NCBI GenBank assembly: GCA_026874595.1
Contig: CM049307.1
Coordinates: 60,974,370-61,038,369 of the forward strand
From: Sipunculus nudus
Taxonomy: Eukaryota > Annelida > Sipuncula > Golfingiida > Sipunculidae
Direction: 5' to 3'
DNA length: 64,000 nt
The position numbers were made by a program, and so were the translations under genes. Within the stretch, counting starts at the first letter, position 1. Each line of letters starts with the position of its first letter. Shown here piece after piece: positions 20,949-31,792 of this stretch. Below the pieces are notes generated by a model. The model saw only the letters and a program-made list of their open reading frames with translations, ran no database searches and had not been told where the DNA came from.

Positions 20949-23303
20949 ATATGTTTGTGTGTATGTGTACAATATATCTTTTATGAGGCTTATTGAAATA
21001 AAATCATGATTGTAAAGCTGAAGAATTTCTCATTCAATTAAATCACTAAAGGGTAATCTATACAGTGCGGGAGGGGAAGGGGGGAGGGGGGGGGGCGGTA
21101 ACCTAAAATTAGATTCAGACTAATTAGGGAGAAAGTTGAATCGATTTCAGTTTACTGGGGACGGGGAGGGGGGGGGGGGTGATAATTTGAAATAACCTGA
21201 AGTCTTAACATGAGGAGCACTTATTTACCTTTAAGTAAGGGATGGTCTTTGTTTTTCATTATGATCCGCCTCAGGAACGCGTTCTCCTCTGCTGTTTCAA
21301 CGCTGACCAGGTCCGCCCCTCGTCCTTGACAGTAACTTCTTGCCTCGTTCCATGTGCGCAGAACCAGGTCAAAGGTGTAGCAGGAACCGCAGTTTCCTGG
21401 CTGGTTTTGGTAGAAGAAGCTGCCAGCCTCACAGGCAGAATCTGCAGTAAAAACACTCTCAAAACTGAGGACATGTTTCATGTTTCTATTTAAAACACCA
21501 TTCTGTCCCATTTTTCGAAACATGTTTCCAGCATGTTTCATGACTCACTGATGTTTCAACTGCGAAAACATGTTTTTAGTCATCTTGAAACATGTTTATA
21601 TATAAAACATGTTTCACACACAGAAAAAATTTCATGGACAGTAAGATAAAACATGACTTTGTGTTACATGTTTTTATATGAAATATGTCGCATATATGAC
21701 ATGTCTTAAGACATGTCTCAGTTTTCATAAAACATGTAACTATTTAAAACGTTTGTTTAGCCTAAAACATGTAGTTGTCCCATTTTTCGAAACATGTTTT
21801 AAACTTAGAGTTAAACATGCCTCAGTGTTACATGTCTTTATATGAAATATGCCACATATGAGACATGTTTTAAGACATGGTTCACTACATAAAACATGTA
21901 ACTATTCAAAACGTCTGTTCAGCCTAAAACGTGTAGTTGTCCCATTTTTCGAAACATGTGTTTTCCAAAGAAACTTTGGGTTCAGCCCTAAGGGTCAACC
22001 AAATAGACTTATGCGACATTGTTTCATAAGCAACCGAACAAGTGTCACTTAAGAATAACCATTATACATAATGAACACATAATGTCATCTTTATTTCTTT
22101 ATATTAATAGCTTGCTTTTACATGGCTTTATGGAAGTGTCTTATGAACCATCTATTAAAGCTTGTGATCAAACCCATGACCCTCCGATTGCCGGTCGTCT
22201 GCTCTACCACTGAGCTAACAGGGATCCCAACTTCCTCTGTGTACCAGCACACTGACATTGAAACCAGCGAAGAGACGTCACGACTGTGAATGGTATTATA
22301 CATACTGCATGTGTCGACACAGGGACTTTGCACGCAGCAATATTAGCTCAGTGGTAGAGTAGACGACCGCAAAACAGAGGGTCATGTGTTCGATTACAAT
22401 ACGGGGAGATCCGACTTTTTCCGTGTATTCTTGTCCTAAATCTCTATGAATTGGATAAGCATGGCCATTCAAACATCTCTAAATAAAAAAAAAATGTCCT
22501 AGGTTTGTAGTTTTTGTTTTTAGTGTGTGAAACAAAAAAAAAAAATTTCCTTAAACAACAAAATATCGCCCAATGCCAACTGATAGAAAAATGTTTGCCT
22601 ACACTGTCAATTGCATTTGGGTTTAAGCAGTGGTTTTTCAGTACCAAGCTTGATTGTGATCCACAACCAAGAAGAGAAATTTGCCAAACTTTCGACCTCA
22701 TTTGCATGGCAATGTGACTGTACCATGAATATTACCTGCATTCTTTGACCTAAAATGCTTTCACTCACCTGATTTATTGAGGAACAGACCGAGGCTCTCG
22801 ATTTCCTGTAAAAGTCGTCGGTTGTCGTCCCTGGCCTCGCTGATTGTTTTTAACAGATTAGTTTGAAGGTTTATCAGATGCTCCTGCATTATTTCCATCG
22901 ACTTTCCCAGTGATCTTCCAAGCTCATGTGTCGTTCTATTGACTGCTTCAGTGATGCGGTCAGCCACCGTATCCCCATCCTCTTCATCAGCTTTCCTGAG
23001 TGCAGACTCATTCTGGTGACATACCTCCGTCATCCGTTGGTACAGTCCCGCTGTGAATGTCTCCATCTCCTGTCGGATCACCATTTTCACTTTCTCCTGT
23101 ACATTTCGTCCATCTGTCTGGATTTGAGAAACGCCATGTGCATTGAATGCCTGATTCAGAGTTTGCACGAGGAATGTCATATTAATCGGTTGTGCGCCAG
23201 GTCTGATTTTAGGAGTGGATGTGACAGCAGCGCCCTCTGTTGTCATTCCCATAATCTGCAATCCGAGAGCCAACGCTCCAATAAACCCCGCAGTAACCAT
23301 CAT
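19841..23303 (-). CDS. C-type lectin with N-terminal hydrophobic segment and coiled-coil stalk (3 exons)
   Basis: Exons 23303-22769, 21441-21229 and 20076-19841, all phase-1 joins, give 327 residues. Residues 2-19 (VTAGFIGALALGLQIMG) are a signal peptide or membrane anchor. Residues about 45-175 form a charged heptad-rich stalk with NRT, NES and NKS glycosylation sites, predicting oligomers. Residues about 182-325 are a C-type lectin domain with QPD (the galactose-type triplet in vertebrate lectins), a following Glu and WND, so calcium site 2 looks complete. SYC and AICE supply the first and last conserved cysteines, but the two middle ones are replaced (KEHE, IPDT). An extra GNC and a C-terminal SVC occur instead. 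A likely role is sugar binding in innate immunity or digestion; this is inferred from the family only. Confidence 0.87.
20230..20880. repeat. Tandem repeat of about 140 bp with AAGGTCAAGGTCA motifs
   Basis: Four diverged units (GATGAAGGTCACGGTCACC, GATGAAGGTCAAGGTTACC, ATCCAGGTCAAGGTGATC, ATAAAGGTCAAGGTCATGG), each followed by TTTTCGAA-type text and a TTCAAA.GTTAT segment. It ends in GACGACGACCACGGACAATG. It lies in intron 2 of the lectin side (upstream of exon 3) and has no ORF. Confidence 0.7.
20889..20952. repeat. (AT)n microsatellite
   Basis: Alternating AT with short ATAATAT breaks directly after the preceding tandem repeat. Confidence 0.9.
21229..21441 (-). CDS. Lectin exon 2: first half of the C-type lectin domain
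   Basis: Acceptor TTTACTGCAG|ATTCTGCC, donor AAAG|GTAAAT, 213 bp. It encodes SACEAGSFFYQ, GNCGSCYTFD, TWNEARSYC, GADLVSVETAEENAFL: the standard alpha-1/alpha-2 helices with one cysteine more than usual (GNC). Confidence 0.9.
21500..21962. repeat. AAACATGTTT-rich tandem repeat in lectin intron 1
   Basis: Two units of about 165 bp share TTACATGT.TTTATATGAAATATG, ATAAAACATGTAACTAT and GTCCCATTTTTCGAAACATG. Perfect RRRCWWGYYY decamers occur at 21518, 21566, 21588, 21605, 21709, 21790 and 21861. Confidence 0.85.
22150..22235 (-). other. tRNA-like sequence (SINE head or tRNA relic)
   Basis: Minus strand: TTAGCTCAGTGGTAGAGC (A-box) and GGGTTTGATCAC (B-box-like) at the right distance. The anticodon stem is imperfect and position 33 is not T, so it is not a functional tRNA. 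It forms an inverted pair with 22334-22410. Confidence 0.5.
22330..22410 (+). other. tRNA-like sequence, inverted partner
   Basis: TTAGCTCAGTGGTAGAGT, GACGACCG and GTGTTCGATTAC give A- and B-box-like elements. It is diverged from the minus-strand copy 100 bp away, and together they could fold back. Confidence 0.5.
22769..23303 (-). CDS. Lectin exon 1: hydrophobic N-terminus and coiled-coil stalk
   Basis: ATG ATG at 23303-23298 is the first in-frame ATG after an upstream stop; the open frame reaches further up only with a non-ATG codon. The donor is TCAG|GTGAGT. A TATA box and initiator about 60-90 bp upstream support this start. CTGTTGTCAG|A directly before the ATG could also act as an acceptor for the candidate exon at 29581-29683. 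Confidence 0.85.
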
Positions 23304-23355
23304 TCTGACAACAGTAAGAGTTTCTTCAGTAAGTACGAAATTTATCGCCTGCAAA

Positions 23356-23396
23356 CTTCTGACTGACGATGGGCTTTACGCCATGCTTTATATAAG
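23356..23396 (-). promoter_or_regulatory. Lectin core promoter: TATA box and initiator
   Basis: Minus strand TATATAAAG (23394-23386) lies 30 bp upstream of an initiator-like CGTCAGTCAG (about 23368-23359). This would give a 5' UTR of about 60 nt. Spacing is textbook for RNA polymerase II. Confidence 0.6.
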
Positions 23397-23436
23397 CATA
23401 CGATTGTTTAGCAATCAAGCATCAATCACGTGAACG

Positions 23437-23699
23437 CAGATTTTTTACTAAGATTACACCACTAGCACTAGCATGTGACGAAATGTTTGAACGTAACAAG
23501 ATCTATCTTTGAGGTTACAAAGAAATGACTCGCATGACAGTCTCGGCACCAGTTAATTCAGCACAGATTCATTTTACTTAGATTACGACCGACATGTGGC
23601 AATATTTTGATAATGGAGGGATAGTTCATCTGTTTTACAGTAACTCTATATTTTTATAAGGTTCGCCACATTGACTCACATGACAGTCTCGTGATCAGG
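23437..23699. repeat. Imperfect two-copy repeat upstream of the lectin promoter
   Basis: Two diverged copies start TTTTACTWAGATTAC and end GACTCRCATGACAGTCTCG (about 23437-23553 and 23571-23699). They could carry duplicated control sites for the lectin gene. Confidence 0.5.
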
Positions 23700-23950
23700 A
23701 TATATAAATATTCTATCTGTGTAATACTAGGAATAAAGGTAATACAGTAATATACTACAAGTCCCGGATATATGAGATACGCCTCTAAGGCTCGAACAGC
23801 GATATGTGCGGGGGGTCGGGGTAGAATACTAAACTGCAAATATATGAATATATTGCAAGCTATATTTCTTTGAACAATTTAAACAAATATATATTTATAT
23901 ATGTATGTTTGTATTATATACACATAAATATTTATATATTTACATGTATT

Positions 23951-23956
<6 letters not shown>

Positions 23957-23997
<41 letters not shown>
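23957..23997. repeat. (AT)n microsatellite
   Basis: About 40 bp of alternating AT. Confidence 0.95.
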
Positions 23998-23998
<1 letters not shown>

Positions 23999-24119
23999 CA
24001 TTGCATTCACCGTAAAGTTTGGTATTTGTGTGTGATATTTTTCATTTGAAAGAATTATATATTTGAAAATTTAAATATTGATTAAACAGGGTTACCCTTT
24101 TTGTTTAAGAAAAGTAGGG

Positions 24120-24986
24120 TGTTACAGGTGCCCTTTTAATTGTGTGCAGCGGTCTTGCATGTGTTTCTTTTATTGTTGCGCAGGGATGCTCTATGCGTTG
24201 TTGACATTTGGTTCGTGTGCCACGCGTAGATCGTGTTGTAGCGGCCTCGCCTGGCCGGATGTTGCAGGCTCGGTTTAATCCGCATTGGTTGAACCCTTGC
24301 GTGTAGATACACAGCGTTCTTTGTTCTAGTATGTTCTTTGAGCGTGTTTATTATGTTGGGTTCTTTTGATTGTTCGAGAAATGGAAAGTTCTCGGCTTGA
24401 GGGAAAAGTTATAAATAGGGGGCTTTGTTTTAGAGCCGAGAGAGAGGTGAGAGAATATTCGTGCGGACACAGAAGCGTGTAAGTCAGTTCGTGGGACCTT
24501 TTCCGATAAGTGCGGCAATTATAGATTTTCTTCATATTTATGACGGATTATATGTAGTCTTCAGTTTGCCTTTCGGATCACTGCCAGGATTTCAGTTTTG
24601 GATATCAGTAGATTGAATTTGTAATTACATTGGACTTTTATTCTCCGAGAAGATTGGTGTGAACTCTTCATCCGGCTTATACATTTTAAATCACATCGCT
24701 TTGAGGTGGTATCCAGCTACTGTGTACTTTGTTTATTTTACTGTGTGGTTGTATTGATTTGCTGTTATACTGCTGTTATACTGTGTAATTGTATTGATTA
24801 AGTGTATTGTAATGTTAGGGTTGTTTTAAGAATAAATTATGGTTATTTGATGACAAAAAAAAACACTTCTTTGTTCATTCCCCTAGGCGTTTCATGCTGC
24901 CTGGTGTTACAGAATCTGATTTTCCCCAATTGCAAAATTTGTGTACATCACGCATACGTGATCTGTTTATATTAGGTTCCGTAACA
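24120..24986 (+). mobile_element. Solo LTR, copy 1
   Basis: Starts TGTTACAGGTGC and ends GGTTCCGTAACA, so TGTTAC/GTAACA are short terminal inverted repeats. The interior has TATAAATAGGGGG followed about 370 bp on by AATGTTAGGG..AATAAATTATGG (polyadenylation-like), the usual LTR order. It is homologous over its length to 28361-29160 in opposite orientation. No primer-binding site, coding region or obvious target duplication is adjacent. Confidence 0.72.
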
Positions 24987-27900
24987 AAAGACATTTGTGT
25001 ATTGTATTGGACTCCTGACTGATAAAAAAGAGACACAACTTCCACACTTTGTTACTGTAATTATGTTATTAATTGATAGGGGAACTGGCTAGGAAAGACC
25101 ACCAAGATTTATAGCTGGGTAGTATTAACAAATGAAATATAGGCATGAAATAAATAATAGTTATAATCTGAAGCGCTCTGCGGGCTGATTGGTGTTCACC
25201 GTTTTGTAATAGGTTTTCAATATAAATTTCATCTTATTAGAGGTCAACATGATAATACGTTCTTACTTTTCTAAACAGGTAAACGCACATTATAACAGGC
25301 CTGTAGCACATTGTTGTGTTCTCTGAACTTTATATATCTTAACATTAATTACAATACAATCATAAATTATTGTTAACTTTTAAGGTTCCATTCTTCCTGT
25401 TCACATGTTTGTTAGTCAGTTTTTTTAAGCAGGAACTGCATAAACTAGACGAAGCATTCTCCGAGAAGACTTGCAAAGGTTACCATGCAAGAAGAAACAT
25501 TTAAAAAGAAATTGTTATTATTTATTCAGGTATTAATATTAAATAAGAAGCAAGCATGAATAAAGTGAGGTAATTGATATAGTATGCGAATTTAAATTAA
25601 TTTATATGGTTGTTAAAATTAGCATGTGAATAAATACACGAGAAAACATGCTGATTTTGCCTGTTTTCATGTTTCATCAATTATTAGCCCTTAATTCATC
25701 AAACTGTAACTTTTCCAAGAGGTAACTCAGCAAAATGAAATATGTTGTATAATGTAACTGTAATAGTTATGGACTTGGAAAATATCATATACCATGGCCA
25801 GTTAACATGTTACGAGGGCCAGCAGTTAGCTGGTTGTACAAGAAACATATTTGTTTTTTTTTTCACAGTCAAAATTTTACAGAGAGAACTAGAGGTTCAA
25901 TGCTGTTCTAAAAATGTCTAATGACATTAGGATTTTATGTTTACATTGCCGAGGTAAAAGAATAAGAATTAAAAATAACTAGACAATGTTGTCCATATTC
26001 CTCGGTTGTCACATATGCGTACAATCAGTGAATATGGAATCTGAAGTTCGAAGAATTTAATGTAGACTATTTTTTTCATTGACAGCGAGACAACCCTATC
26101 GGAGAGGGATCAGTTTAAAGGAATACACAGAAACTGAGAATCCCCAAGCAGATACTGATCTCGGATATATGATGTATCTTATACATGTATTTCAACTATA
26201 GAAATCTGCATTCAAAGGATTCTCAGATATGGCTCCTAGAAAGATCAGGTCCCCTGATTAGTGAAGAAAGAGTGAAACAAAAAAATTTTTTGTTATGATA
26301 AAAATATTATCAGTTCAGGATTCCCATATGACACAACTATCATATTAACGGGAAGTGGATATGTCATGTTGTAAAATGCATTTTACGTTTTATTTCTTCA
26401 ACGTTTTTCATACCGTCTCAGGGGGAAAACCCCCTCCCACACCCTTCATTACAGGCAATCGTGCTTGATGCACTCTCAAAAGCCCCCCCCCCCCCCCCAA
26501 CACACACACTTTCAAAATCGCTTCAAGGCCTATAGTGTGTATATTAACAACGAAACTCACACCATCATGAACGGAATCTTATGACATGTTCATGCATAAG
26601 TGACCGTACACTCCATGATGAGGCTCCAGGATCCGGAGAAGAAACTGGTTCAACACCAGAACTAAGGGATTCTACCTTGGCCCATCCCCGAAAAGACCTG
26701 AAAATTTCATGAGATTCCGTTCATGATTGCCTGAGTTATGTTGTGAATAAACACACACACACGAACGGGAATACACGCATACCCACCCGACTAAGGCAAA
26801 TGTGTACATGTGTTCAACAAGTGTTAATGTGGGTATACGACTAAGCGCTGTCATGCGCTTTAACAAGGAGGAATAAAGGTTATGAAATAGGAAATGCCCA
26901 CAGACACACACGTATGTCATGTGTGTATGTGTTTATATAATACGATTTGTCTTATTTAATGGAACACAGACGTTCAGATTTCTAACATCTCTTGATTCGC
27001 TGATTTGTATTGAAGAGGCTTGTTTAAACAAGAAACTTTACCTGCCTGTTACCTATAGTTGTGTATAGATTATATCTGTAACAACTGATATGTTGATTTA
27101 CGGCAATTGAGAAATTACAATGTTATTATCCTTGTTGGTTAACCATAACGTGTATTCATTAGTTTCTACAAATGCCTTTTGTAAAGACCAGTTAATCGAA
27201 AGTGTTTGCAGTTTTGGCTGACTTCTAGCATCAATGTTTTTTCCCTCTTTCGTCTGTAAAGCAGCATTCACCGTTTTATTTTATAACTACATGCCTCCGC
27301 CATGCTTGTATCCACTCAGCTCAGAACCACACGTTTCAAAAATGCTCTGCAAACACACTGGACACCATCAATCCGAACTGCTGAGCGTTCGACTGTGACC
27401 TGCACAAATGACCGGACCGCAGTGCGCAGCGCATGAGGCTAGACCGTCTGTGCATTCACTTATTTTTTTTCCATATTCTAAGGTTAATAGTGCATAAGTA
27501 ACTGATTTATGAATATTAATTGATGACGCTGAATCCCGATAATTAAGATGCCATATCAACACCAAAATCTAATCGATTCTTTTATGGCAAATTCCCGAAA
27601 TAGCCAGAAAATTGAGATTCCTTTCATGATTCCGTGATTTATATAGTGAACAAACACACAAACAAACACTGACACAAACGCACACACAAACACACACTCG
27701 CACAAACAAATAAATACACACGAACGGGAATGATCGCATTTTCTCCTTGCGGAGACAACAATCGAATGCCACGTCATGTGACCAAAAGACACCAAAACAA
27801 CGAAATGTGTCTTTAAATATTTATATTTAATTTAATAAAAAATATTTTTCATATACCAGAACATCAGATTGCATACATTGATTTTCTTCATCCACTGGAT

Positions 27901-28135
27901 GAATCCACTGGTGTGAATTTCTCAGTTTTATCAGGGCTGTCCATTTTACAAATATACATGACAGTATGATTAATATTTGCAAGGCACAAGATCCTTCTTG
28001 TAATTAATCCTCTCACAAACGGTCTGGTCCCCAGGAACACGCTTGGTCAATCGGGTGGTTACCATATGGTATCTTCAGCTTGCTGTGAAATAGATATATA
28101 ATAATTATCATGTTCTTATAACTGATGATTCACTG

Positions 28136-28200
<65 letters not shown>

Positions 28201-28360
28201 CAAAATCAATTTGCTTTATTCCAATGAATATTTTATCTATTTCACCTGAATTTAGTTCAAATGTGTATTTTTTATCAATCTAGTATACTATAGTTTATAA
28301 TAACAGCTACCAGGAAAAAACTATTGTAATATAAGTTAAGACAGAAATTAAGTAGACCAT
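24987..28360. other. Repeat-rich gap between the two solo LTRs
   Basis: No gene is seen. It contains a pair of diverged repeats (about 26680-26790 and 27585-27740, sharing CCCGAAA..., TTCATGATT and CACGAACGGGAAT), a C-tract at 26482, and (AT)n at 28139-28198. There is no sequence expected inside an LTR retroelement (no Gag, PR, RT or integrase), so the LTRs are unlikely to be the ends of one element. Confidence 0.5.
28139..28198. repeat. (AT)n microsatellite
   Basis: About 60 bp of alternating AT. Confidence 0.95.
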
Positions 28361-29160
28361 TGTTACTGAACCTAGTATAAACAAATCACGTATGCGTGAT
28401 GAACACAAATTATGAAATGGAGATAAAAACAAATCAGATTCTGTAACACTAGGCAGCGTGAAATGTCTAGGGGAATGAATAAAGAAGTCAGTGTTTTTTT
28501 GTTAACAAATAACTATAATTTATTCTTTAAACAACCCTAACATTACAATACACTAAATCAATACAATTAAACAGTAAAACAGCGGTATAACAACAAGTCA
28601 ATACAATCATATAGAAAAACAATGCGCACAGTACCTGGATACCAACACCGTCACCACGATAATTCCTTTAAATGTAAACTCTCGGAGAATGACAGTCCAG
28701 TGGAGAGTTTTTGCAACAACCCAGAAAATAAACTGAAGTCTAAATGCATAAAATTCAGGAGAAAGTCTTGGAAAATCTATAATTGCCGCATTCGTCGGAT
28801 AAGGTCCTGACACACGCTTCTGCGTCCGCTGGAATCTGCTCTGCTGTTCTCTCTGCCCCCTGCTTAAACACAGCCCCTTGTATACTCTTCATCCAAGCCG
28901 AGAATTTTTCCACTTCTCGAACAGTCCATAAGATCTTGCACAACACACGTTTCAGGAATTCTCTGAAAAAACAGCGCTGTGTGTATCTCCACACACCAGG
29001 CTCATCACGTGACCTACGACCAGGCGTGAAAACCCAAGGCTTACATGACAACGAGAGTTCAACCAGTACTGATTAAACATAGAGTGTAATACGCGGCCAG
29101 ACACGAGTGCCACAACAGGAGTTACGCCCGTGTCACATAATAAAAAGAGCACCTGTAACA
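28361..29160 (-). mobile_element. Solo LTR, copy 2 (inverted)
   Basis: Minus strand TGTTACAGGTGC ... TTCAGTAACA. It shares with copy 1 long blocks such as GTGCGGCAATTATAGATTTTC, TAATGTTAGGGTTGTTT and ATTCCCCTAGRC. The flanks ACCAT and ATCAT could be a decayed 5-bp target duplication. Confidence 0.72.
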
Positions 29161-29580
29161 ATCATGTCCTCTTTGAATGTGCCCGTATTATTCGTAATTT
29201 TATATCTTAATTGAAATAATGCTCTTCTTCCATATACAATTCTGATAAGTATATTGATAAGCCTTCGGCCGAGATCGTCAAGCATGCAATCTCTTTTTCG
29301 ACGTCTGGCATTTTCAAGCAGTTAATTACTTTGAATTTCTTGATTCAACTTTTTAAATTTTACTGTGAAATCGATAGAAAGGTTCTATTTAAAAAAACAT
29401 TTAGTATATGCTGCGTTCCATATAACAGATTATGATGTTATTACGCAAAAACATGCATTTATAAAATTAGCGGTATACCATAACTTCGATATGCTACAAG
29501 TAACATCCAGGTTTTATTGTATACGCAAAATGGTAGCAAAATTCGAGAAACTTGAAAAATTAAACCTGTGTGAAATTTAC

Positions 29581-29683
29581 CTAGATTCGCTAGCCCGTTT
29601 GATCATTTTCTCCGTAATCTCCACGGCATAATTTCTTCCCAGGTCCACTTCTTCAGGATTTTTACTCACCGCCGCTGTTGGAA
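29581..29683 (-). CDS. Candidate orphan exon, possibly an alternative 5' exon of the lectin
   Basis: Acceptor ACCATTTCAG|TTCC and donor TCTAG|GTAAAT enclose 103 bp open in one frame: PTAAVSKNPEEVDLGRNYAV, then EITEKMIKRASES. The composition looks coding. The exon ends with two bases of a codon; joined to the potential acceptor at 23304 it gives Arg then the lectin's Met-Met in frame, placing a basic segment before the hydrophobic stretch as in a type II membrane protein. No further upstream exon was found and the lectin has its own TATA promoter, so this is a hypothesis. Confidence 0.4.
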
Positions 29684-30931
29684 CTGAAATGGTATTGCAT
29701 GATTATTTAAAACTGTCACGTGTTTGACCAGTCGGCAATCTAATAGGTTAGCAACCGACATCACAGTTCAGTTTTTAGGTCTTCAGTTTTTATCCACGGT
29801 CCGCCTGTGCGGTTACAGAAAAAATATATTTTTTTCAATGAAGCCTTTGTTTTTATAAAAGAACTTATACCTATTCAGCTGAAACAGCAAGAATCCATAA
29901 ACTTAAGTTTGACATCGAAATACGAATCCATGCTGTACTGTAATAAATTACAAGATATTTATTCTTATTACCTGGTATAACAAAGGTGTCACCGGGAAAA
30001 TATGGATAAACTTCTCTCAAAGCAGCTTTTATAATATATATAATTTATTGTTTTTCAAAATTAGTCTACACAAAAAAAATGTATTGAAGCTGTATATCAT
30101 ATATTACATTATTTTATCAATAAAACAATAAGTGCAGAATTTAATGGTAATCCCTAGTCTTCAATGTGGCTATTATCCAGTATTTTAGAGATCAGTAAAT
30201 TCTCCGCTGCATTACTACCAAGTTGCTTGGGATTTTTTTTTCCCAGGGCATTGAAGCTAATGGCCTACTCTTCCCGATACAGCAGTCGGTCATTTATTAA
30301 TTATATATATATACACTATATCACGCTGGTTCCCGGGCTGTCTCTGTGAACAATACGCAGCAATACGAGGTTTTTAAATGGAGCGCCATCACTAGGCAGA
30401 AATATGAACAAACATTAAATTTCCGACGTCTGTCCGCTTAAGAGAGTCGTAATATGATACGTAATGGATACGCAAGCGGGTCGAGAAAGTTTGTCCGTTG
30501 TCCAGGATAATGAGTTGTCGGCTTTACTGAGTTTACGTTAAACATAATATATAGGGCAGTTTGTATGGACTGGGATTTAGTGTCTGCATCAGTGAGTTGT
30601 CCGCGTTACCGCATGAGTTGTCACTGTATTCCGAGTATATTTGTCCGAGCTTTTGTCCCCATTGGTGCCATCAAGAAGTCTCTGATCAAAGAGCCAGCTA
30701 CTCCTGCAGGAACCAGCCTCCGGAACTAGGTCCTATGGAGACCACCCCTTTGCAGTCGCTGCACCAAAGTAATGTTGCCTATGGTCCTAAAAATGTTCAA
30801 CTCATATGACGCTTTCAAGAAGAAACTAAAGACAATTTTTTTTAGCTTTGCATATAATTGGACAATCTCTCTAGTCAGTTTCACTACTTACAGACTTTTA
30901 ATTATCTTAGTCAATGCTCATGCTTTCTGTA

Positions 30932-31130
30932 TGTTACGGGGTAACATAAAAGCGGGCCGAACTGGCTTGCTAGTGTAGCTTGCTTTGCTAGCGAAGCGGT
31001 TGGTACGCCTGACTTGTGTGCCATCGACATGGGTTCGAAACAGGGATGAGCAATTTGTCTTCGTAATAAACTGGGGGCTCGTCCAACGTGACGGTAATAC
31101 TTTGTGGCCCAGGCTTTGTGGCCTAATTTT
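30932..31130 (+). mobile_element. tRNA-derived SINE-like element, copy 1
   Basis: TAGCGAAGCGGTTGGTACGCC (A-box-like) and CGACATGGGTTCGAAAC (B-box) are followed by ATTTGTCTTCGTAATAAACTGGGGGCTCG. It is matched in opposite orientation by 31185-31382 and again at 38358-38535. Confidence 0.6.
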
Positions 31131-31184
31131 TTTGTGGATAATTAGTCTTGTTTTGATAACAGAACGCTCTTAAGAGGGAATGTG

Positions 31185-31382
31185 TTATGGGGTGACATTT
31201 TCTCCTGAAAAAATGAGCCCCCATTTCGTTACGAAGATAAATTTTTTCAGGGGAAAACATTGGGCCGATCCGGGATTCGAACCCATGTCGGTGCCGCACA
31301 TGTCCGGCGTTCCAACCGCTTCGCTAGCAAAGCAAGCTTCACTAGGGAGCCAGTTCGGTCCGCTTTAATGTCATCTTGTAAC
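31185..31382 (-). mobile_element. tRNA-derived SINE-like element, copy 2 (inverted)
   Basis: Minus strand: TAGCGAAGCGGTTGGAACGCC and GGTTCGAATCCCGGATCGG, the best preserved B-box of the three. It lies head to head with copy 1, so transcripts through both would form a long hairpin. Confidence 0.65.
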
Positions 31383-31533
31383 ATGTACTTTTATTTTTTT
31401 ATTTATCTCTTATTTTAAATTTTAACTTGTATATACATGTTTTTGTAAGGCGCCCCATAGCAACACTGTGTGTTGGAAGGTGGCGCGGTATTAAGTGAAT
31501 AAATTATTTTTATTATTATTAAATTATTATTAT

Positions 31534-31792
31534 TCATTGTTTCACTGTATACACATTACACACACACGCACACACATACACACACATAAGCTCCGTACCC
31601 TCTCTCTCAAAAACGATCCAGTCGGCGTAGCTGATCCAGAAAGCGTTGTTTTTCTGATTCAGGTTTTCCCTGACCTCCACTTTGTCGTTCCCGATATACA
31701 GGTATTTGTACCTGTCTTTGGTGAAGGGCTCCCACGTGACCGGACCTTGTGTCCCCGGCCCCGGCGCTGGAACGGCCCCTGGTGTAGGGTTA
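31534..31792 (-). CDS. Copy B exon 10: C-terminal exon
   Basis: Acceptor ATCGTTTCAG|TAACC. Encodes [32 protein letters not shown] and [13 protein letters not shown], then 25 residues unlike copy A, partly from a GTGTGTGT tract. Confidence 0.8.

Noticed and set aside
22330-22410. Functional tRNA gene
   Set aside because: The B-box is decayed, the anticodon stem mismatches and no acceptor stem pairs.
24120-29160. A single LTR retrotransposon bounded by the two LTRs
   Set aside because: The LTRs are inverted rather than direct, and the interval has no Gag/Pol text or primer-binding site.
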